From contig JALUED010000036.1 in the NCBI GenBank assembly GCA_027053145.1, positions 1 to 5,197 of the forward strand: a stretch of DNA of 5,197 nt, read 5' to 3'. Shown in pieces: positions 1 to 5,197 of the stretch. The notes beneath the pieces are model-generated. The model did no database searches, was not told where the DNA came from, and saw only the letters and a program-made list of their open reading frames with translations. The stretch comes from Thermaceae bacterium. GTDB taxonomy: Bacteria; Deinococcota; Deinococci; Deinococcales; Marinithermaceae. A program made the position numbers and the translations under genes. The first letter of the stretch is position 1; every line of letters begins with the position of its first letter.

Positions 1-686
1 GCCTGGGCGAGGGGATCCATGGGGGCGAGGCTTCCGTGTTCTAGGGCGAGTTCTTTTGTGAGTGCGGCTTTGAGCCGCTCCTTGAAGTCCGCCGGCACTT
101 CCCCTAAGAGGGCCCGGACGCGCACGGTCTTTCGCCTGAAGGTTCGCCGGAGCATCGAAGCCATGCCCTCGGGTACCCGGCTAGCCGGGATCGGCAAGGG
201 GGGCGTGCGGAAGGCGCCCTTTGCGTCCAGGGTCAAGAGCCCCCAGACCCCGAAGGTCTCGCCGATGCGGTCGCCGAGCGGGGGAAGCAAGCGGTTTTTG
301 ACCAAGGTTTCGAGGTCGGCGGTGGCGAGCAGAAAGCGCCCCTCGCGCCGCAGGCGATCGATTTCGGCGAGCAGGGCACCCTCCTCCACCCCTTTGCGCA
401 AAAGCTCGGCCGCGCGCAGGGCCGCCGCCCCCAGCCCGGCGGAGCCGAGGCCGGTGTCTATCACCCAGACGCCCGGAGGGGCTTCCTGCTTGGCCCGCTC
501 GCTAAGGGGGCAGAGCCGGCTCGAGGCGTGCAACGAGAACACGCGGTCGTAGCGCTTTAGGAGTTCCCGGTACTGGGGTTCGAGCGGGGCGGAGGGGTCG
601 AGAAGGTGGACCCCGGCCTCGAGAGCCACCCGGGGCGAAAGGCCGCTTCCGGGGTCGGTCGCGATCCCCAGGATTTCAAGGTCCAC
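1..686 (-). CDS. DegV/FakB-like fatty-acid-binding family protein, shortened (C-terminus cut off by the window edge)
   Basis: The first 228 codons are visible, read from a GTG at 686-684 to the left edge. An in-frame TAA two codons upstream makes this GTG the earliest possible start. The fold is recognisable as DegV. Residues 7-18 (GIATDPGSGLSP) match the usual N-terminal strand and 'DSTADLP' turn. Residues 46-58 (YDRVFSLHASSRL) match the family's 'YDEVLSIHISSKLSG' segment. VIDTGLGSAGLG at 75-86 matches 'VDS..vS.GLG'. ADLETLV with LGDRIG at 123-142 matches 'TLEYLKKGGRIG'. DegV proteins are known as FakB subunits, which hold a fatty acid while the FakA kinase phosphorylates it. Here the segment between residues 30 and 40 is very short: the loop carrying the conserved TSQPS motif is missing, and the later conserved His region reads RALLGEVP. 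The family call is firm, but fatty-acid binding is doubtful. The gene starts 19 nt after the transporter stop, and its only SD-like bases (AAGG) lie too close to the start to work normally, so it may be read by coupling or as a leaderless message. Confidence 0.8.
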   Translation of the reverse strand, partial: MDLEILGIATDPGSGLSPRVALEAGVHLLDPSAPLEPQYRELLKRYDRVFSLHASSRLCPLSERAKQEAPPGVWVIDTGLGSAGLGAAALRAAELLRKGVEEGALLAEIDRLRREGRFLLATADLETLVKNRLLPPLGDRIGETFGVWGLLTLDAKGAFRTPPLPIPASRVPEGMASMLRRTFRRKTVRVRALLGEVPADFKERLKAALTKELALEHGSLAPMDPLAQ

Positions 687-691
687 GCCTT

Positions 692-697
692 AGTTTA
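692..697 (-). promoter_or_regulatory. Possible -10 element for a leaderless DegV-like transcript
   Basis: TAAACT (TANNNT pattern) at 697-692 on the minus strand ends five bases before the GTG start at 686. Deinococcota often place such elements just upstream of leaderless genes, which would explain the lack of a usable SD here. No convincing -35 box is visible at normal spacing, and in this 19-nt gap between genes the match could be chance. Confidence 0.2.
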
Positions 698-705
698 ATC
701 CCACG

Positions 706-1320
706 TCACGTTATGCGGGCGTGCACCCTATAAACGAGGGGGATGAGAAGCAGGCTGACGACGAACTTGAAAAGGAGTTGCCCCGCCATCAGGGAAAGGA
801 GCGGGGCCCCGGTGCCGGCGAAGGCGAGGGTGATGAAAACCGCGGTGTCCACGGCGATGGCGAGGGCGTTGGACGCGGCGCTCCGCTGCCAGAGCGCCCC
901 CGGGATCCGCTCGAAGGCCCAGGTGTTGGCCAGCTGAGCGGCGAGGTAGGCGGAAAGGCTCGCCGCCACCACCCGGGCGCTTTGCGCGAGCACGACGCGG
1001 TAAGGGGCGTCGTCGAACCAAGCGGGGGTGGGCAGGGCGAGGACGAAAAGCCCGTAAAGGGCAAGCAAGAGGTTGGCGAAAAAGCCCGACCAGACCGTGC
1101 TTTTTGCGAGCCTCAGGCCGCCTGCGGCGTGGATCGCGTCGCGGAGGGTGAAGGTCATGGCGTAGAGGAAGATCGCCCCCGGCACCACCACCGGCCCCAG
1201 CTGGACCAGGCGGCCGGCGGTGACGTTCGAGACCACCTCGGCGGCGACGTAAAGGGCGACTAGGCTGGCAAGGAGCGGCGTGCGTTCCACGGGGACGAGG
1301 ATATCAGGGAGCCTGGGCAA
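706..1320 (-). CDS. VUT/YhhQ-family membrane transporter, probable queuosine precursor (preQ0/preQ1) importer
   Basis: The protein has 204 residues and is mostly hydrophobic, with about six membrane segments at roughly 16-36, 45-62, 73-97, 108-134, 149-169 and 174-197. The pattern agrees with E. coli YhhQ. There is a polar SN pair at 31-32 in the first helix. A Gly/Pro-rich turn is followed by a helix ending in an acidic residue (D61) before 'AIHAAGG', equivalent to YhhQ 'ATDLTVRIFGA'. A YLAAQLANTWAFERI segment lies at 125-139, a W.R..AS region at 144-150, and VDTAVF at 157-162 corresponds to YhhQ 'SDTLAFF'. K185 sits in the last helix. YhhQ imports preQ0/preQ1 for tRNA queuosine; the same substrate here is inferred from family. 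The chosen start is TTG at 1320, inside the end of glpD, with GAGG six bases upstream. An in-frame GTG at codon 11 has no visible SD. The overlap suggests translational coupling to glpD. No riboswitch precedes the gene. Confidence 0.85.
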   Translation of the reverse strand: MPRLPDILVPVERTPLLASLVALYVAAEVVSNVTAGRLVQLGPVVVPGAIFLYAMTFTLRDAIHAAGGLRLAKSTVWSGFFANLLLALYGLFVLALPTPAWFDDAPYRVVLAQSARVVAASLSAYLAAQLANTWAFERIPGALWQRSAASNALAIAVDTAVFITLAFAGTGAPLLSLMAGQLLFKFVVSLLLIPLVYRVHARIT

Positions 1321-2914
1321 GCCAGGCCTCGGCTTCCTGCCGGTGCCGTTCAGCCTCGGCGGGCCCCCAACCCTTTTCCTCGGCGAGGAGCTCGGTGACC
1401 CGGGGAAGTGCCTTCCGGGCGGCCTCGAGGTCTAAAAACGCAAGCCGGGTGCGCCGGAGCAGGACGTCAAGCGGGGTTTCGGCGAGCTCGAAGCGGGCGG
1501 CCCAGCGGACCTCGGCCTCGAGGTAGGGAAGCCCCGGCACCAAGCGGGCAAACCCGCCGGTTGCCTTGGCAAAGTCGAGGACCGCGCGGGCGGCGTCGCC
1601 GTAGGTATGCGCCAGGTGGCGGGCGGTGTCGGGGTCGAGGAGGCGGGCGAGCTCTTCTTCTTCGGCGGGGTCGTAGCCTCGGCCGCCCAGGAGGACGAGC
1701 TCCTTGGTACGGCTCTTGGGCAGGCCGAGCTCCCGGGTTCGGTCCAGGTAGTTGACGAGGTCCTCGGCCATTTTGCGGTAGGTGGTCCACTTTCCTCCCA
1801 CCAGGGTCACAAGGCCGCTTTGCGATTCGACGATGACGTGGTCGCGGGCAAGCCGAGCGGTGTCCTTAACCCTTGGGTTCCTGACCAGGGGGCGAAGCCC
1901 CGACCAGGCGGAGCGGATCGCAGAGCGATCGGGTTTTTGGGCCAGGTAACGGTTTAAGTGGCGGAGGAGATAGTCCACCTCCTTTTCGGTGGGAAGCGGG
2001 TGCTCGCGCAACGGTGCGGGTTCGTCGGTGGTGCCCGCGAGGGCGCGGCCCTGCCACGGGAGGACGAAGAGCACCCGGCCGTCCTCGGTCTTGGGGATGA
2101 GCAGGCCGGCCGAGGTAGGGGCGTACGCCCCGGGAAGGACGAGGTGCACCCCGGAGCTCGTGGCCAGGAGAGGTTCGGCCTCGGGGTCGTCGAGCCGACG
2201 GAGGCGGTCGGCGAAGGGGCCGGTGGCGTTTGCCACCATCCTCGCCCGGGCGGCGAAGCGGTCGCCGGTGAGCCGGTCCTCGAGCTCGACTCCCACCACC
2301 CGGCCGTTTTCTTTCAGGAAGCCCACCACGGCGACGTGGTTTAGAACGACCGCGCCCTCCGCAAGGGCGGTGAGCGCGATCGCGAGGTTCATCCGGGCGT
2401 CGTCGAACTGGCCGTCGGTGTAGGCGACCGCGCCTTTGAGCCCTTTGTCCTGGACCTGGGGGAGACGGGCTTTGGCGTCTTTGGGGGGTAGGAAGCGGGC
2501 CTTCCCGATTCGCTCGGGACCGGCGAGCGCCTCGTAGAGCTTGAGTCCGGCGAGGTAGTAGGGGATTTCAAAGCTCCGGTAAAGGGGAACGAGGAGCTCG
2601 ATCCTTCGGGCGAGGTGGGGGGCGATGCGGAAGAAGACCGCCCGCTCGCGGAGGGCGTCCTTGACTAGGTTCCACTGCACCCGGTCGAGGCGCCGGATGG
2701 CGGCCTCGAGGTAGCGCACCCCGCCGTGGACCAGCTTGGTGGAGCGCGAGGAGGTTTGGGCTGCGAAGTCGTGTTTTTCCACAAGCAACGTCTTCAAGCC
2801 GCGGCTCGCCGCTTCCAGGGCGACCCCGGCGCCGGTTGCACCGCCGCCGATCACCAGGAGGTCAAAGCGGTCCTCGGCGGCCTTTAGCAGGCGTTTTCGA
2901 TCCAACCGCTCCAT
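1304..2914 (-). CDS. glpD: Aerobic glycerol-3-phosphate dehydrogenase, FAD-dependent
   Basis: This enzyme oxidises sn-glycerol-3-phosphate to dihydroxyacetone phosphate at the inner face of the cell membrane and passes electrons through FAD to quinone. Numbering from the ATG at 2914 (536 residues), the Rossmann dinucleotide motif GGGATGAG is at 23-30, with acidic E46 closing the second strand for the FAD ribose. The family block SSRSTKLVHGG is at 55-65, YTDGQFDDAR at 165-174, NATGPFAD at 229-236, LFVLPW at 282-287, GTTDEP at 294-299, SGLRPLV at 338-344 and GGKWTTYR at 373-380. The rest, from about 406, is the helical C-terminal DAO_C domain. Length is near the ~500 residues of E. coli GlpD, and nothing is broken. 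The start is uncertain: a TTG at 2926 would add four residues and has GAGGG nine bases upstream, while the ATG gives a more natural N-terminus but no well-spaced SD. It follows the HD-GYP gene by 51 nt (39 nt with the TTG) and overlaps the transporter by 17 nt. No glpF or glpK is visible. Confidence 0.97.
   Translation of the reverse strand: MERLDRKRLLKAAEDRFDLLVIGGGATGAGVALEAASRGLKTLLVEKHDFAAQTSSRSTKLVHGGVRYLEAAIRRLDRVQWNLVKDALRERAVFFRIAPHLARRIELLVPLYRSFEIPYYLAGLKLYEALAGPERIGKARFLPPKDAKARLPQVQDKGLKGAVAYTDGQFDDARMNLAIALTALAEGAVVLNHVAVVGFLKENGRVVGVELEDRLTGDRFAARARMVANATGPFADRLRRLDDPEAEPLLATSSGVHLVLPGAYAPTSAGLLIPKTEDGRVLFVLPWQGRALAGTTDEPAPLREHPLPTEKEVDYLLRHLNRYLAQKPDRSAIRSAWSGLRPLVRNPRVKDTARLARDHVIVESQSGLVTLVGGKWTTYRKMAEDLVNYLDRTRELGLPKSRTKELVLLGGRGYDPAEEEELARLLDPDTARHLAHTYGDAARAVLDFAKATGGFARLVPGLPYLEAEVRWAARFELAETPLDVLLRRTRLAFLDLEAARKALPRVTELLAEEKGWGPAEAERHRQEAEAWLAQAP
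1327..1330 (-). promoter_or_regulatory. Ribosome-binding site deciding the transporter TTG start
   Basis: GAGG lies at 1330-1327 on the minus strand, six bases before the TTG at 1320-1318. It lies inside the last codons of glpD. This spacing is normal for a Shine-Dalgarno site. The alternative in-frame GTG at 1290-1288 is preceded by GATATCCTCGTCCCC, which contains none. This supports the overlapping start and ribosome re-initiation from glpD. Confidence 0.5.
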
Positions 2915-2922
2915 GGCTCTAG

Positions 2923-2934
2923 GCAAGGGCTTGC
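2923..2934 (-). promoter_or_regulatory. Small hairpin between SD and ATG at the glpD start (tentative)
   Basis: On the minus strand GCAAG at 2934-2930 is complementary to CTTGC at 2927-2923. This allows a four-base-pair stem with a four-base loop (a fifth pair would leave only two loop bases). It sits directly after GAGGG at 2940-2936, which is the best ribosome-binding sequence in the region. The candidate TTG start at 2926-2924 is inside the stem. If the stem forms, it would hide the TTG and bring GAGGG functionally closer to the ATG at 2914. The stem is short and could be chance in such GC-rich DNA. No T-run follows, so it is not a terminator. Confidence 0.25.
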
Positions 2935-2965
2935 ACCCTCGGCTCCAGGATAATCGCCCGCCGCC

Positions 2966-5197
2966 TCAGACGGCCTGGGCTTCGGCCAACTGGAGGAAGG
3001 CGGCGACCACCCGGGGGTCGAAGAGCACCCCCGCGTTGGCTTCCAGGTAGCGCAGGGCGCGCTCGCGGGGCCAGGCCTTGCGGTAGGGCCGGTCGCTGGT
3101 AAGGGCGTCGTAGACGTCGGCCACTGCAAAGACCCGGGCCAAGAGGGGGATTGCCTCGCCCTTTAGCCCTTCGGGGTACCCCGAGCCGTCCCAGCGCTCG
3201 TGGTGGTAGCGGGGAACCACGAGCGCCCCCTTCAGGTAGGGAATGCCCTTCAGCCATTCGTAGGCGTAGATCGGGTGCATCTTCATCACGGCCCACTCTT
3301 CTTCGGTGAGCCTTGCGGGTTTGCGCAAGATGGCGTCGGGGATGGCGAGCTTGCCCACGTCGTGGAGGATCGCCCCCCGGCGAAGGTCGGTGAGCTGGCC
3401 TTCGTCGAGCCCCAGCGCCCGCCCCAAGGCCTCGGCGAGGGCGGTGACGCGCTCGGTGTGGCCGGCGGTTTCCTGGTCCCGAAGCTCGACGGCTTTGGCC
3501 CAACCCCAAAGGGTCTTTTCGTAGGCGTCGGCGAGCTCGGCCTGGGCGCGCGAAAGCTCTTCGAAGCGCCGCGCGCTCTCCAGGGTCACCTCCAGCTCGG
3601 CGACGAGGGTTTCCAGGAAGGAGCGATCTTCGGCGAAGAGCTCGACCGCCTCCCGGGCGAAGGCGAGCAGGATTCCGTACGGGCGGCCCAGCGCGAAAAG
3701 GGGCCAGGCCCAGATTTCGGCATAACCCCTTGCCTTGGCCCAGCGCTCCAGGGGTTCGCTCGGGGCATCCAGGTAGTGCACTTGGGGACGCTCCTCGGGA
3801 GGGCAGAGGCTTGGGCTTTGGGCCAAGGGCTCGGCAAGCGCGGGCGTTTCGGGCAGGTCGCCTGCGGTAGCCCGAAGGCGGGGAGCACCGGACTCGAGGG
3901 AGAACACCGCTGCCCCGGCAAAGGGCAGGCGCAGGAGGGCCCGGAGCAGGATGCGGGCGCTTTCTTCAAAGCCGGCGTGCTGGGCCGCCGCCCGCCCCGC
4001 CTCGGCGATCGCCGCCAGGTCGGCCACCTGGGTTTTGAGCCGTTCCTGTAGCGCGGCCTGCTGGACGGCGTTCCCGATGGCTTCGGCGGCCCGCTCGATG
4101 CGGAGGGCGACCCGGGGGTTCGGAGGAGGGCCGGGGCGGGCGAGGAAAAGCGCTCCCACCACGCCTCGCTCGGCTCTAAGCGGTACCGCGATCCCCGACC
4201 ACCCGGCGGGGACGTGGGCCAAAGCGGCGGGGCGGATCCGGAGTTCTTGCCTGAGGTCGGCGGCCACGATCGGCCTGCCCTCGGCAAGGGCGGCGGCGAC
4301 GAGGCTCTTTTCCTCAAGGCGCGGGGTAGGCGGAACCTCCGCCACCCAGCCGCGGCGCGCCCGGGCCCAGACCCGTCCTTCCCGGTAGAGCAGGATCGCC
4401 CCTGCTGGGGCGCGGAAGAACTCGCTAACGACCCGAAGCGCGGCCTCAAGTTTTGCCGCCACACCCTCGGCTTCGTGCAAGGCCTCGTTTAGGCGGGCGA
4501 GGAGCTCAAGGTCCAGCTCGTGCTCCTTGGTTTCGGTGATGTCCAGGCCGACCCCGAGCACCGCGGGGATGCCTTCGATCTCCACCCGGGCCGCCGAGTA
4601 GTCGAGCCAGCGGACCTCGCCCGACTTGGTGACGATGCGGAAGGCGTAGCGCTTGGGCACCGCTTCCCCGCGGAGCCGCGCAAGCGCACGCTTTTTCACC
4701 GTTTCCCGGTCCTCGGGGTGGACGAAATCCCAGATGGGGCGCGACTTGAGCTCCTCTTCCGAATAGCCGGTGAGCGCCGAGGCCGTGCGGTTTGCGAAAA
4801 CGAGCCGCTGGCCCTGCCACATCACGATGGGGGCTGGGGCGGTTTCGGCAAGGGTCCGAAAGCGGCGTTCGGACTCGGCTACGGCTTGGGCGCGGGCGAC
4901 CTCTTCCCCGACGTCCTGGATGAACCCGGTGAGTAACCGGGTTTTCTCGTCGTAGCGGAGCGTGCTTCTGAGCCAGACCCAGCGCCGAGCTTCGCCGTGA
5001 AAGAACCGGTGGACGAGGGTTTGGACCTTCCCGGGTTGGGCGACGGCTTGGCGGGCGGCCTCGGCGAGGGGTTCGCGGTCGTCGGGGTGGGTGATTTGGA
5101 GGAAAAGGCCTGGGGTTTCCCGGAAGGCTTCGGGTGGGTGGCCGAGGACGGCCCGGGCTTGGGGCGAGAGGAAGTGCAGGGGGGCGCGGATGGGGTC
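2966..5197 (-). CDS. PAS-PAS-GAF-GAF-HD-GYP sensor and cyclic di-GMP phosphodiesterase (N-terminus beyond the window)
   Basis: The frame is open from the right edge to TGA at 2968-2966, giving 743 visible residues; numbering here starts at the edge. A PAS/PAC unit fills about 1-97 (THPDDRE at 36-42, RRWVWLRSTL at 71-80, GFIQDV at 91-96). A second PAS/PAC follows at about 110-224 (FANRTASALTGYS, VHPEDRE, GLDITETK). Then come GAF domains at about 240-380 and 393-540, a short helical linker, and HD-GYP from about 560 to the end. The HD-GYP domain has E576 and H580 (ETAGH), H612-D613 with K616 (HDVGK), H641 (MKMHP), H665-H666 with GYP (HHERWDGSGYP), and D694 (VADVYDALTSDRPYR). This is the full metal and GYP set, so it is expected to hydrolyse c-di-GMP in the cytoplasm. 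No membrane segment is visible. A GTG-ATG pair at 4825-4820 falls inside the second PAS domain and is not the start. Signals sensed are unknown. Confidence 0.95.
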   Translation of the reverse strand, partial: DPIRAPLHFLSPQARAVLGHPPEAFRETPGLFLQITHPDDREPLAEAARQAVAQPGKVQTLVHRFFHGEARRWVWLRSTLRYDEKTRLLTGFIQDVGEEVARAQAVAESERRFRTLAETAPAPIVMWQGQRLVFANRTASALTGYSEEELKSRPIWDFVHPEDRETVKKRALARLRGEAVPKRYAFRIVTKSGEVRWLDYSAARVEIEGIPAVLGVGLDITETKEHELDLELLARLNEALHEAEGVAAKLEAALRVVSEFFRAPAGAILLYREGRVWARARRGWVAEVPPTPRLEEKSLVAAALAEGRPIVAADLRQELRIRPAALAHVPAGWSGIAVPLRAERGVVGALFLARPGPPPNPRVALRIERAAEAIGNAVQQAALQERLKTQVADLAAIAEAGRAAAQHAGFEESARILLRALLRLPFAGAAVFSLESGAPRLRATAGDLPETPALAEPLAQSPSLCPPEERPQVHYLDAPSEPLERWAKARGYAEIWAWPLFALGRPYGILLAFAREAVELFAEDRSFLETLVAELEVTLESARRFEELSRAQAELADAYEKTLWGWAKAVELRDQETAGHTERVTALAEALGRALGLDEGQLTDLRRGAILHDVGKLAIPDAILRKPARLTEEEWAVMKMHPIYAYEWLKGIPYLKGALVVPRYHHERWDGSGYPEGLKGEAIPLLARVFAVADVYDALTSDRPYRKAWPRERALRYLEANAGVLFDPRVVAAFLQLAEAQAV

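Noticed and set aside
19..552. Plus-strand open frame of 177 codons at the left edge
   Set aside because: It is Arg/Ser/Ala-rich shadow sequence antisense to the DegV-like gene, whose motifs are clear on the minus strand.
687..705. Short direct repeat ACGT.ACGT in the gap before the DegV-like gene as an operator
   Set aside because: ACGTGACGT is only nine bases, overlaps the transporter stop and has no second copy. It cannot be told from chance.
721..1263. Plus-strand open frame of 180 codons opposite the transporter
   Set aside because: The product is a Gly/Glu/Arg/His-rich string with no domain. The opposite strand encodes a coherent six-helix membrane protein matching YhhQ.
2927..2965. 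Possible terminator or promoter between the HD-GYP gene and glpD
   Set aside because: The only inverted repeat is a very short stem without a T-run, and I see no credible -35/-10 pair in these 39 bases.
3200..4051. Long plus-strand open frame of 283 codons opposite the HD-GYP protein
   Set aside because: It lies wholly antisense to a gene with clear GAF and HD-GYP motifs. Its protein is low-complexity Gly/Gln/Leu-rich text with no recognisable motif, as expected from a G/C-rich third-position shadow.
3586..4464. Minus-strand open frame of 292 codons in another frame of the HD-GYP gene
   Set aside because: Its Pro/Arg/Ser-rich product is typical of an out-of-frame reading of GC-rich DNA. The overlapping frame carries the two GAF domains.
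4820..4825. GTG-ATG as the start of a 619-residue HD-GYP protein
   Set aside because: The same frame stays open to the window edge and encodes a further full PAS/PAC domain plus the first part of the second PAS (FRTLAETAPAPIV). Starting here would cut a PAS domain in two.

Overview
This GC-rich window holds four protein genes, all read from the minus strand and packed almost end to end. In transcription order (right to left) they are: a multidomain PAS-PAS-GAF-GAF-HD-GYP signalling protein (2966 to the right edge, N-terminus missing), an FAD-dependent glycerol-3-phosphate dehydrogenase glpD (1304-2914 or 2926), a small VUT/YhhQ-type membrane transporter (706-1320), and a shortened DegV-family protein (left edge to 686, C-terminus missing). 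The non-coding gaps are 39 to 51 nt, none (a 17-nt overlap) and 19 nt. I see no terminator, RNA gene, repeat array, insertion sequence or CRISPR, so one polycistronic message is the simplest reading. Its promoter would lie beyond the right edge.

The organism looks like a high-GC, probably thermophilic bacterium, with Deinococcota (Thermus/Oceanithermus/Marinithermus-like) as my best guess. The reasons are protein composition (rich in Ala, Leu, Arg, Glu and Pro, very little Cys), strong G/C preference at third codon positions, GTG and TTG starts, and tight gene packing. This assignment is an inference from style, not from a marker gene.

The first gene would sense signals through its PAS and GAF domains and hydrolyse cyclic di-GMP through an HD-GYP domain that keeps all the expected metal-binding residues. 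GlpD feeds electrons from glycerol-3-phosphate to the quinone pool. The VUT protein probably imports a queuosine precursor such as preQ0 or preQ1. The DegV relative belongs to the fatty-acid-binding FakB superfamily but appears to have lost the loop that normally helps hold the fatty acid. A functional link between GlpD (glycerol phosphate) and a FakB-like protein (acyl chains) through phospholipid metabolism is conceivable but not shown by the sequence.

I found no convincing previously undescribed system. The points most worth a second look are the degenerate DegV protein, the domain layout and location of the HD-GYP protein, and the translation-start architecture of glpD and the transporter.
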